Source: Tenacibaculum holothuriorum
GTDB lineage: Bacteria; Bacteroidota; Bacteroidia; Flavobacteriales; Flavobacteriaceae
DNA length: 64,000 nt
Direction of reading: 5' to 3'
Assembly: GCF_002120225.1 (NCBI RefSeq)
Contig: NZ_LAPZ01000001.1
Location: forward strand, 1-64,000
The notes beneath the pieces were generated by a model. The model had not been told where the DNA came from and made no database searches. It saw only the letters and a program-made list of their open reading frames with translations. How positions within the stretch are numbered: the stretch's first letter is position 1; each line of letters opens with the position of its first letter. A program made the position numbers and the translations under genes. Shown here piece after piece: positions 43,309 through 51,233 of the stretch.

Positions 43309-43822
43309 CGAATTGAGTTTGAATTTTTGCTGGATTATCATTTTTTAACAGAAATAATAAATCTTGTAAAAGTGTTAATCGTCTTTGGTAATTGTCTATC
43401 ATTGCTTGAATGATACTTATTTTATTGTCGTTTGTATTAAGTTCTGCAATAAATACATTGTATTGCTCTTCGAGTTCTTCAAGTTTATCTAAGGTATTTT
43501 CAATAATAGATTCTGTATCTATATTTCGATACTTTTCAATTTCTTTTAATTCTTGATTTATCGTATTAACAAAAAAGCTTTGTGCTTCGGCCATTTTAGG
43601 AGATACATCAGATAAATCGTATTGACTTTTCTGTTGAAAACTTCCCAGATAAAACCCTAATAATAAAATTACTGAAGCGGCAATACTCATCCATTTCCAA
43701 GAAATTGTTTTTACTTTTTTAGGAGTATTTAATTTACGCTGAAAACGTTCTAAATGACCTGAATGAGGCTCGTGTATGTCAAAGTCATTTTCGCTAAAAA
43801 ACTGATGTAATTTATCGTCCAT
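43295..43822 (-). CDS. Anti-sigma-factor-like membrane protein
   Basis: Start chosen at 43822 (MDDKLHQFFSENDFDIHEP), giving about 175 aa; a longer in-frame ATG at 43849 lies inside the sigma gene. A cytosolic N-terminal part with HSGHLERFQRKL precedes one transmembrane helix (WMSIAASVILLLGFYLGSF) and a helical periplasmic part. This is the layout of Bacteroidota membrane anti-sigma factors and follows an ECF sigma gene with an 11-nt overlap. The sigma partner assignment is inference from position and topology. Confidence 0.7.
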   Translation of the reverse strand: MDDKLHQFFSENDFDIHEPHSGHLERFQRKLNTPKKVKTISWKWMSIAASVILLLGFYLGSFQQKSQYDLSDVSPKMAEAQSFFVNTINQELKEIEKYRNIDTESIIENTLDKLEELEEQYNVFIAELNTNDNKISIIQAMIDNYQRRLTLLQDLLFLLKNDNPAKIQTQFDEII

Positions 43823-44390
43823 ATACTTGTGTTTTATTAGTGTTAACAAGTAAAACTTGCTTTAATTTTTTCTTGGCTCTAGATATAGTTGTTCTTACAT
43901 TTTCGTTAGAATAATTTAAAATTTGAGCAATCTCTTCATAATCATACCCTTCAATTAAATTAAGTGTTAAAACAATTCGATAATTATCTTTTAAATTATT
44001 AATAGTGCTCAACACTTTTTTAGCTTCTAAAGAGCTATAATCTATATTGGTTATTTCTTCAGTTTCATAGTTCGGAATTACTTCCATTTTTACTTCATCG
44101 TAGCGATTATTCTTTTTTAATTGTGTTAAACTTTTGTTTATTACAATACGTTTCAACCAAGCTCCAAATGTAACTTCGCCTTTAAAAGTATGAAGTTTGG
44201 TAAAAGCTGTTAAAAAAGCTTCTTGCATTAAATCTTCAGCTTCAAACTCGTCTTTTAAAATTCTAAAAGCAGAGTTATACATCGCTTTATAATAGCTTTT
44301 ATACACTTGCATTTGTGCATTGCTATCATTTGATTTACAGCGTTTGATTAGTTGGTTGATATGTGTCTTTTGTGATTCTAAAGAAATCAT
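43812..44390 (-). CDS. ECF-type RNA polymerase sigma factor
   Basis: Factor of 192 aa. Region 2: DEFEAEDLMQEAFLTAFTKL, then TFGAWLKRIVINKSLTQLKK. Region 4: LKDNYRIVLTLNLIEGYDYE followed by YSNENVRTTISRAKKKLKQ. First gene of an operon with the anti-sigma-like protein and the DUF4097-like protein, all with overlapping ends. By analogy with such operons it probably responds to an envelope signal. Confidence 0.92.
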   Translation of the reverse strand: MISLESQKTHINQLIKRCKSNDSNAQMQVYKSYYKAMYNSAFRILKDEFEAEDLMQEAFLTAFTKLHTFKGEVTFGAWLKRIVINKSLTQLKKNNRYDEVKMEVIPNYETEEITNIDYSSLEAKKVLSTINNLKDNYRIVLTLNLIEGYDYEEIAQILNYSNENVRTTISRAKKKLKQVLLVNTNKTQVYGR

Positions 44391-44569
44391 TCTATTGTAA
44401 TGACAAGTTACTTTTTAACTTGTGACAGTTTTTAAGAATAAAAATACTTTTTTATTTTCTTTTAGCGGCTTTTCTAATGGTTTTGTAGGTTAAGTTGTTG
44501 TAAATAAAGATGTTGGTTGGTTAGTGTTAAATCCTATTTTAGCGTTAGGAAATTTGATGTCAAAATATG

Positions 44570-44577
44570 TATATTTG
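44570..44577 (+). promoter_or_regulatory. -7 box placed at the HMG-CoA lyase start
   Basis: TATATTTG followed by GC (TAnnTTTG) lies 5 nt before the ATG at 44583. Transcription would start at or next to the start codon, suggesting a leaderless or nearly leaderless mRNA. Confidence 0.45.
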
Positions 44578-44582
44578 GCACA

Positions 44583-45440
44583 ATGGTTAACAAAGTAAAA
44601 ATCATAGAGTGTCCTAGAGATGCAATGCAAGGTATTAAGAGTCATTTTATACCTACAGAAGCTAAAGCTAAGTATATTAATGCATTACTAAAAGTAGGTT
44701 TCGATACTATAGATTTTGGGAGCTTTGTTTCACCAAAGGCAATTCCTCAAATGAAAGATACTGCCGATGTTTTATCTAAATTAGATTTATCATCAACAAC
44801 CAGTAAGCTTTTAGCAATTGTTGCTAATGTAAGAGGAGCCAATGATGCATCGCAATTTGAAGAAATAGATTATTTAGGATATCCGTTTTCTATTTCAGAA
44901 AATTTTCAAATGCGTAATACACATAAAACAATAGAACAGTCTATTGATACGTTAAAAGAAGTATTATCTATAGCCAATAGAACTAACAAAGAAGTTGTAG
45001 CGTATTTATCAATGGGATTTGGAAATCCGTACGGAGATCCATGGAATGTAGAAATTGTTGCTGATTGGACAGAAAGATTATCCAAAATGGGAGTGAAAAT
45101 ACTTTCATTGTCAGATACTATTGGAAGTTCTAAGCCAGAGGATATAACATACCTATATTCTAATTTAATTCCAGCGTATCCAGAAATTGAGTTTGGTGCG
45201 CATTTGCATACAACACCAAATGCTTGGTTCGAAAAAGTAGATAGTGCTTATAAAGCTGGTTGTAAACGCTTTGATGGAGCGATAAAAGGATATGGAGGTT
45301 GCCCAATGGCAAAAGACGAATTAACAGGAAATATGCCAACTGAAAAATTAATTTCGTATTTTACAGCCGAAAAAGCAGATGTTAATATTAAACCAATGAG
45401 CTTTGAAAGTGCTTATAATAAGGCTTTAGAAGTGTTTTAG
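44583..45440 (+). CDS. Hydroxymethylglutaryl-CoA lyase
   Basis: HMGL-like aldolase of 285 aa with the start at 44583 (MVNKVKIIECPRDAMQG). The frame is open a further 66 nt upstream, but this would span the -7 box and adds a non-homologous stretch. The family motif ECPRDAMQG has the catalytic Arg/Asp, DTIGSSKPEDI and FGAHLHTTPNAW supply the metal-binding His, and the active Cys is in GYGGCPMAKDELTGN. It splits HMG-CoA to acetoacetate and acetyl-CoA in leucine degradation. The zincin gene starts 1 nt after its stop. Confidence 0.92.
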   Translation: MVNKVKIIECPRDAMQGIKSHFIPTEAKAKYINALLKVGFDTIDFGSFVSPKAIPQMKDTADVLSKLDLSSTTSKLLAIVANVRGANDASQFEEIDYLGYPFSISENFQMRNTHKTIEQSIDTLKEVLSIANRTNKEVVAYLSMGFGNPYGDPWNVEIVADWTERLSKMGVKILSLSDTIGSSKPEDITYLYSNLIPAYPEIEFGAHLHTTPNAWFEKVDSAYKAGCKRFDGAIKGYGGCPMAKDELTGNMPTEKLISYFTAEKADVNIKPMSFESAYNKALEVF

Positions 45441-45441
45441 A

Positions 45442-46254
45442 ATGAAATTTAAGTTAGTTTACATAGCGTTACTTTTTTCCATTTCGGTTTCTTTCGCATC
45501 GCGAAAAGAAAAAGTTTTTGGTACTTGGAAAGTAAGAAACGGTGTGTTAATAAAAAATTCTTCACCTAAATCTGAATTGGCCGCCGATTATTGGAAGGAA
45601 TTCTATTACATTTTTCCTAAGAATATTTGTAGAAAATATATTAGAGAAATTGTATTAATGACAGATGGAGTTGATGAAAAAACAGGAGCCTTAGTAGCTT
45701 TAAACAGTAGAAATACTCAGTGGAGATTAGTTATTGATATTAATGATGTAGATTTTAAAACAAAAAATAAAAAAAGATTATACGAATCTATTTATACTTA
45801 TGTTCACGAATTTGGCCATTTATTAACATTAAATAGTTCTCAAGTAAAACCTACACTTAAAAAAGAGCAGGCAGAAGGAGAACCTTATATTAATGAAGAA
45901 GGGCAAGCGTATAAAAACAGTTATATCAATAAATTTGTAGGTAAGTTTTGGAAAGGAAAATTACTTAAAGAGTGGGATGTTATTCAAGATAAATATTGTT
46001 ACATAGAACAAGAAAGTTGTATAGATAAGTTATACGATTTATATATGGATAACTTCACCGAATTCTTAACAGATTATGCTGCAGAAAGTCCAGAAGAAGA
46101 TATTGTTGAAAGCTGGACAGCTTTTGTTTTAAGAGGAAAAGTAAAAAAGCCTAAAACAATAGCACAGCATAAAATTAATTTCTTCTATCAATATCCTGAG
46201 TTAGTTGCTTTTCGAAAGCATATTAAACTAAAAACAAGAAAATACCTGCATTAA
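45442..46254 (+). CDS. Secreted zincin-type metallopeptidase, copy 1
   Basis: Protein of 270 aa with a signal peptide (LVYIALLFSISVSFA, then SRKE). The zinc motif HEFGH is at 122-126 (YVHEFGHLLTL), and a likely third ligand is in ESPEEDIVESW (Glu219-Glu223). A conserved N-terminal part (YWKEFYYIFPKNICRKYI) has no known fold. It abuts the HMG-CoA lyase stop with a 1-nt gap, so the two may be cotranscribed, though the functions look unrelated. A paralogue follows immediately. It does not match a well-known peptidase family; substrates unknown. Confidence 0.8.
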   Translation: MKFKLVYIALLFSISVSFASRKEKVFGTWKVRNGVLIKNSSPKSELAADYWKEFYYIFPKNICRKYIREIVLMTDGVDEKTGALVALNSRNTQWRLVIDINDVDFKTKNKKRLYESIYTYVHEFGHLLTLNSSQVKPTLKKEQAEGEPYINEEGQAYKNSYINKFVGKFWKGKLLKEWDVIQDKYCYIEQESCIDKLYDLYMDNFTEFLTDYAAESPEEDIVESWTAFVLRGKVKKPKTIAQHKINFFYQYPELVAFRKHIKLKTRKYLH

Positions 46255-46333
46255 ACTACTCTTAAGCATTGTATTTTAGCTTCAATCGAATTTAAATTCT
46301 TATATTAATGTGAATTTTGTTGATGAGTGAAGT

Positions 46334-47158
46334 ATGAAGCAAAAGATTCTATTATTATTTACTGTATTATTTTCTAGCACATTTTTTTGTCAGTCAAATC
46401 AAGAAACAAAACTGATAGGAAAATGGAAGGTTTTTAATGGGGAAATTGAAAATAAAAAAAGTAAGTATACAGCTAGAGCAAAAGAAGAATGGAAGCGTTT
46501 TTATACGATATTTCCCAAAAAACTTACCAATAAATACATTAAAAAAATTGTACTAATTTCTGACGGATTGGATGAAAAAACAGGAGCGTTAGGAGCGCTT
46601 ACGGTAGAAAATAACAAATGGGAATTAGTATTAGATACTATTGATGTAAATTTTAAGACTAAAGACACTTATCGTTTACATCAGTCTGTATATACATTAG
46701 TGCATGAGTTTGGTCATTTACTAACGCTTAATAAAGAACAAGTAGTTCCTTCGTATAAAGAATTTCAAGAAGAAGGTGGGCCTTATTTAACAGAAGAAGG
46801 AGAAGCAAAAAAAAATAGTTATATAAATCTTTTTGTAAAGAAGTTTTGGACTCAAAAACTACTAAAAAGGTGGGATGAAATTAAAGAAACTCATAAATAT
46901 GACTCTAAAAAAATGGTAGATGAGTTGTTTGTGTTCTACCAAAATAATAAAGATGTTTTTTTAACCGATTATGCTGCTGAGAGTCCTGAAGAAGATATTG
47001 CAGAAAGTTGGACAGCCTTTGTGTTAAAAGATAGAGTAGAAAACCCGTTAACTATTGCCGAAGAAAAAATAAACTTCTTTTATCAATTTTCTGTTTTAAT
47101 AAATTATCGAAAAATAATTAGAAAAAACACACGTAAATATCTTCAGCAGAATTTGTAA
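46334..47158 (+). CDS. Secreted zincin-type metallopeptidase, copy 2
   Basis: Protein of 274 aa, clearly paralogous to the preceding gene: same signal-peptide type (ILLLFTVLFSSTFFC), HEFGH at 124-128 (LVHEFGHLLTLNKEQ), and an almost identical DYAAESPEEDIAESWTAFVL stretch. Shared short motifs in the N-terminal half (DEKTGAL) show a tandem duplication. The 79-nt gap holds no other feature. The three extra cysteines of copy 1 are not all shared. Function unknown. Confidence 0.8.
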   Translation: MKQKILLLFTVLFSSTFFCQSNQETKLIGKWKVFNGEIENKKSKYTARAKEEWKRFYTIFPKKLTNKYIKKIVLISDGLDEKTGALGALTVENNKWELVLDTIDVNFKTKDTYRLHQSVYTLVHEFGHLLTLNKEQVVPSYKEFQEEGGPYLTEEGEAKKNSYINLFVKKFWTQKLLKRWDEIKETHKYDSKKMVDELFVFYQNNKDVFLTDYAAESPEEDIAESWTAFVLKDRVENPLTIAEEKINFFYQFSVLINYRKIIRKNTRKYLQQNL

Positions 47159-47185
47159 TTTTGGTTGCATTAAAAGCTTTGCTAA

Positions 47186-48736
47186 ATGAAATTTTTAAAA
47201 TTTACAATTTACTCACTACTATTTGCAGTAGTATTTGCATGTTCTTCAACAAAGAATAAACAATCAACTAATAGCCAATATACATTTACTAAAAAAGAAG
47301 GAAATCAATATTTTACCTTATTGCAGTTAAATGACGTCTATGAAATAGCTCCTATACAAGGAGGAAAATATGGAGGTATGGCAAGAGTAGAAACTGTGCA
47401 TAAAAACTTGCTTAAAGAAAATCCGAATACAATGTTAGTGTTGGCAGGAGATTTTTTAAATCCATCTTTAATAGGAACAATGAAGGTAGATGGATCTAGA
47501 GTGCGAGGAAAACAAATGGTAGAAGTTATGAATGCAATGAATTTTGATTTAGTTGCTTTCGGAAATCACGAATTTGATTTGAGTTACATTAATTTACAAG
47601 AAAGATTAAACGAAAGTAATTTCGATTGGCTTTCGGCAAATGTATTACATAATAAAGATGGTAAGCACCATTATTTTTATAAAGTAAAAGGAGGGAAGAA
47701 GCAAAATACGTTCGATTCCTATATTAAAGAATTTAAAAATTCAGATGGTACAATTACTAAAATAGGCTTTATAAGTGTTTGTATTCCTTCAAACCCTAAA
47801 AGTTATGTGTATTATGGAGATATGTTTGAAGAAATAAAAAGATCATATAACGAAATAAAAGGGAAAGTAGATTTCGTAGTAGGTTTAACTCATTTAACGA
47901 TAGCTCAAGATAAAAAAGTGGCAGAAATGTTACCAAATGTTCCATTAATAATGGGAGGACATGAGCATACTAATAGTTATGATAAAGTAGGTGATGTTTT
48001 AATTACAAAAGCTGATGCTAATGCTAAAACAGTATATGTTCATAGATTAGAATACAACCCTATTACAAAAAAAGTAAATATAAAATCTGAATTAAAAGAG
48101 ATTAATGAATCTATTAAAGATGATGAAAAAGTAGCGGAAGTAGTAAATAAATGGCAAAAGATTCTATCAGCTAAGATAAAAGAAGTTGTAACTAAACCAA
48201 ATGAAGTTATTTATGTTGCAAAAGAACCATTAGATGCTAGAGATACTCCGATAAGAAGTATTCAAACAAATATGGGAGAAGTGGTTACTAAAGCTATGGG
48301 ATATGCGTTTAATAATGAAGTAGATTGTTCTTTAGTAAATGGAGGCTCTATTAGAATAGATGATAAATTATCTGGTGATATTACAGCTGTAGATATTTTT
48401 AGAGTTTTACCTTATGGTGGGCCTATACTCAAAGTAGAAATTAAAGGTAGTTTATTAAAAAAAGTATTAGATTATGGTTTAAAAGCTGCGGGTACTGGTG
48501 CTTATTTACAAAGAGATAAAGTAACAAGAGAAGGAGATGAGTGGTTGATAAACAACGCTAAGATTAACAATAACAAAATATACAAAGTTGCTTTTTCAGA
48601 TTATCTTTTAAAAGGGTTTGATATTCCATTTTTATCAGATAAAAATCCAGAAGTAATCAATATTTATACACCAACTAAAAGAGAAGTTGCTTCAGACATA
48701 CGTAAGGCAGTAATTGAGTATTTAAAGACATTATAA
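47186..48736 (+). CDS. 5'-nucleotidase/metallophosphatase lipoprotein (UshA-like)
   Basis: Protein of 516 aa with a lipobox at Cys19 (AVVFACSSTKN). The calcineurin-like phosphatase domain (about 45-300) has GDFLNPS, GNHEFDLSY and GGHEHTNS. The C-terminal 5'-nucleotidase domain has NGGSIRIDDKLSGDI and DIFRVLPYGG. The usual first metal motif DxHG is here NDVYEI. It hydrolyses nucleotides outside the cytoplasm. A -7 box (TAATTTTG, 47156-47163) overlaps the stop of the zincin copy 2, so it probably has its own promoter. Confidence 0.9.
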   Translation: MKFLKFTIYSLLFAVVFACSSTKNKQSTNSQYTFTKKEGNQYFTLLQLNDVYEIAPIQGGKYGGMARVETVHKNLLKENPNTMLVLAGDFLNPSLIGTMKVDGSRVRGKQMVEVMNAMNFDLVAFGNHEFDLSYINLQERLNESNFDWLSANVLHNKDGKHHYFYKVKGGKKQNTFDSYIKEFKNSDGTITKIGFISVCIPSNPKSYVYYGDMFEEIKRSYNEIKGKVDFVVGLTHLTIAQDKKVAEMLPNVPLIMGGHEHTNSYDKVGDVLITKADANAKTVYVHRLEYNPITKKVNIKSELKEINESIKDDEKVAEVVNKWQKILSAKIKEVVTKPNEVIYVAKEPLDARDTPIRSIQTNMGEVVTKAMGYAFNNEVDCSLVNGGSIRIDDKLSGDITAVDIFRVLPYGGPILKVEIKGSLLKKVLDYGLKAAGTGAYLQRDKVTREGDEWLINNAKINNNKIYKVAFSDYLLKGFDIPFLSDKNPEVINIYTPTKREVASDIRKAVIEYLKTL

Positions 48737-48762
48737 GTCGATTAAGTTATTTTTACTTAAAA

Positions 48763-48841
48763 TAAATCTAAATAAAACTTGCTTATTTAGAATAGTTCTA
48801 TAAATTTGCAGAAAATTTATCAAAACTAAATCTAAATAAAA
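48763..48841 (+). promoter_or_regulatory. Iron-operon promoter with palindromic operator
   Basis: TTG (48779-48781) and TAAATTTG followed by C (48801-48808) are spaced by 19 nt, an ideal Bacteroidota promoter. The spacer contains TAGAA-TAG-TTCTA (48788-48800), a perfect palindrome with an odd centre, the kind of site used by Fur/DtxR-type repressors. Two 15-bp direct repeats TAAATCTAAATAAAA (48763-48777 and 48827-48841) flank it and carry the same TTTAGA half-site in reverse. The start codon is at 48847. Confidence 0.65.
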
Positions 48842-48846
48842 AGATA

Positions 48847-50031
48847 ATGAAAAGAGTAATTCTTTCAATGTTAGCTGTTTCAGCATTAGTAGTAACTTCA
48901 TGTTCAAGTGATAGTGATGAAACTCCACAAGTTGTTGCACCAACTACCTATACTTTCGTAGGTAAAGACGGAAAATCTAATGTAAGTTTTACAGGTCAAG
49001 AAGCACGTTGGGTAATGGCTTCAGAATTAAAATCAGCTTTAGGAGGAGATACAAAAACTTTAGCACAATTAAACGAGATGTTTAAAGATGGTAAAGGTTT
49101 TGTAGGTACAATTCCTTCAAACGGAACATCTGTAAACGATAGTGGAAAAAAATTAAGAGAAACAGTAGCTTCAGCAACTAACTCTAATACAACTACAGTA
49201 GAAGAAGAAGCTTTAAGAACTAAGTTAGATGGTTATTTAGCTGCACATGCTGCAATCGATTTTAATGCGGATGCTTCTAACGGTACAGCAGGTAAATTAG
49301 AAACTGTTGGAGGAGGTAGAACAGTTTATGTTGACGCTAAAGGTTATGAAATGAACCAAGCAGTAGCTAAAACATTAATAGGTTCTGTTTTTGTAGACCA
49401 AATTGTAAATAAGTATGTATCAGAAGGACTTATTAATGAATCTATTGCAGGTAATAATACAGGAACTCCTCACAAAGATAATGCAGATAATAACTACACA
49501 TCTTTACAACATTATTGGGATGAGGCTTATGGGTACACATTTGGTTTAGAGACTACTCCAGCTACACCAGTTAATGACTCTTCTAACAGAAAAGGATTCT
49601 TAAATTCTTATTTAACAAGCGTAGATGGTGATCCTAAATTTAATGTATTTGATGAAATATACGATGCATTTAAATTAGGAAGAGCAGCTATCGATGCTAA
49701 GCAATATGATGTGGTTCATGCGCAAGCTAAAATTATTAGAGAAAACGTATCTTTAGTAATTGGTGTTATGGCTGCGCATTATTTACAAAAAGGTAAGGGA
49801 GTTAAAAATCCAGATAGTTTACATGCTTTATCTGAGGCGGTTGGATTTGTTCAATCTCTACGTTTTGCACATGTTAACGGAGTTCAAATTCCTCAAAACA
49901 GTGTAGATCAATCTTTAGCTCCGTTAGCTAATTTATGGACAGTTACTGATGCACAGTTAGATCAAGTTGCTGGAATTATAGCACAACAATTTGGTTTTAA
50001 TGTTGAAGATGTAATTGATTTAAAAAATTAA
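48847..50031 (+). CDS. DUF4856 lipoprotein (iron cluster)
   Basis: Protein of 394 aa: MKRVILSMLAVSALVVTSC gives a lipobox at Cys19, followed by SSDSDE and a Thr/Pro linker. The DUF4856 domain has GQEARWVMASELKSAL, a helical core and LQHYWDEAYGYTFGLE, and SLRFAHVNGVQIP near the end. The domain occurs in Bacteroidota beside imelysin and TonB receptors, as here, and is thought to be surface-exposed and iron-linked. First gene of the iron cluster, with its own promoter and a terminator-like hairpin before imelysin. Confidence 0.88.
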   Translation: MKRVILSMLAVSALVVTSCSSDSDETPQVVAPTTYTFVGKDGKSNVSFTGQEARWVMASELKSALGGDTKTLAQLNEMFKDGKGFVGTIPSNGTSVNDSGKKLRETVASATNSNTTTVEEEALRTKLDGYLAAHAAIDFNADASNGTAGKLETVGGGRTVYVDAKGYEMNQAVAKTLIGSVFVDQIVNKYVSEGLINESIAGNNTGTPHKDNADNNYTSLQHYWDEAYGYTFGLETTPATPVNDSSNRKGFLNSYLTSVDGDPKFNVFDEIYDAFKLGRAAIDAKQYDVVHAQAKIIRENVSLVIGVMAAHYLQKGKGVKNPDSLHALSEAVGFVQSLRFAHVNGVQIPQNSVDQSLAPLANLWTVTDAQLDQVAGIIAQQFGFNVEDVIDLKN

Positions 50032-50054
50032 TTTACAACTTATATAAAATTAAG

Positions 50055-50086
50055 ATAGCTATGTATTTTTACATGGCTATTTTTTT
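50055..50086 (+). terminator. Terminator-like hairpin between DUF4856 and imelysin
   Basis: ATAGCTATGTA and TACATGGCTAT pair (one G-U) around a 4-nt loop and end in T6. It could cut expression between the first gene and the rest; a -7 box (TATTTTTG, 50088-50095) just after it may restart transcription for imelysin. Confidence 0.55.
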
Positions 50087-50087
50087 A

Positions 50088-50109
50088 TATTTTTGTGGCT
50101 TTATTTAGA
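50088..50109 (+). promoter_or_regulatory. Second promoter candidate before the imelysin gene
   Basis: TATTTTTG at 50088-50095 fits TAnnTTTG. A TTTAGA half-site like those of the upstream operator follows at 50104-50109. Confidence 0.35.
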
Positions 50110-50135
50110 TTAATAAAAAATTAATATTCATAAAA

Positions 50136-51233
50136 ATGAAAAGAATACTATATATATGCTTACTATTGTTAGTTATAGCTTGTGGTTCAAGTAACGATGA
50201 TCCTGGAACATCGAACCCAGATAATTTTAACAGAAAAGAAATGCTAACATTTTGGGCAGATCAAGTAATTATTCCAGGTTATTCAGATTTTACTCAAAAA
50301 ACAAACTCTTTAAAAGATGCAGTATTAAGTTTTACAGCTACTCCAAGTACAGCTAATTTAACTACTGCTAGAAATGCTTGGAAAGAGGCATATATTACTT
50401 GGCAAAAAGTATCGTTATTTCAAATAGGAAAAGCACAAGAATTAAATATGGTAGGAAATATGAATACAATTCCTACAAATGCTACTTTAATAGATTCTTA
50501 TGCTAAATCTGGTAGTTATAATTTAGAATCGCCAAATCTTATTGGTGTTCAAGGTTTTCCTGCTTTAGATTATTTATTAAACGGTATAGGAACCGACCAA
50601 GAAACAATTACATTTTATACTACTGCAACCGATGCAGCTAAGTTTAAAAAGTATTTAGAAGATATAACTAACAGATTATACAATTTAACGAAGCAAGTTT
50701 CTGATGATTGGAAAGGAAGTTACAGACAATCTTTTATAGATAATGATGGGTATACAATTTCTAGTAGTGTAGATAAAATGGTGAATTTTTATGTGATACC
50801 GTTTTACGAGAAACAATTAAGAGATGCTAAAATTGCGAATCCTTCAGGTGCAAAAACAGGTATTACAGATGTTAAATTAGTAGAAGCATATTACACTAAA
50901 AATATATCAAAAGAGTTATTTACAACTGCTATGTTAGCCACAAAAAACTTTTTTAAAGGTGTTGGATATAATGGAAATACAGGTAAAAGCTTACAACAAT
51001 ATTTAGAGTTTTTAAACAGAAAAGATTTATCAGATTTAATAAATACTAAGTTTAATGATATTGATCAAAAAGCGAGTTTATTAAAAGATAATTTTGAAGA
51101 TCAAATTCAAAACGAGAGAGCAGTGTTTTTAAATACTTACGATGCAATGCAAGCGTTATTAAAAAGCTTTAAACCCGATATGTTTAGTGCATTAAGTATC
51201 AAGAATACTTCGACAGATTCTGATAATGATTAA
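50136..51233 (+). CDS. Imelysin-family lipoprotein
   Basis: Protein of 365 aa with a lipobox at Cys16 (YICLLLLVIACGSSN). The imelysin (peptidase M75-like) fold has the recurring AWKEAYITWQKVS region and the central GVQGFPALDYLLNG. The family motif GxHxxE here reads G140-F-P-A-L-D145, so the His is Pro and the Glu is Asp. Imelysins sit in iron-uptake loci and probably bind iron or haem; they are not proven proteases. It ends inside the start of the VKGC-like gene (8-nt overlap), so the products are made together. Confidence 0.9.
   Translation: MKRILYICLLLLVIACGSSNDDPGTSNPDNFNRKEMLTFWADQVIIPGYSDFTQKTNSLKDAVLSFTATPSTANLTTARNAWKEAYITWQKVSLFQIGKAQELNMVGNMNTIPTNATLIDSYAKSGSYNLESPNLIGVQGFPALDYLLNGIGTDQETITFYTTATDAAKFKKYLEDITNRLYNLTKQVSDDWKGSYRQSFIDNDGYTISSSVDKMVNFYVIPFYEKQLRDAKIANPSGAKTGITDVKLVEAYYTKNISKELFTTAMLATKNFFKGVGYNGNTGKSLQQYLEFLNRKDLSDLINTKFNDIDQKASLLKDNFEDQIQNERAVFLNTYDAMQALLKSFKPDMFSALSIKNTSTDSDND

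Noticed and set aside
44517..44582. Upstream extension of HMG-CoA lyase
   Set aside because: It crosses the -7 box and has no similarity to the family; MVNKVKIIECPRDAMQG is the expected start.
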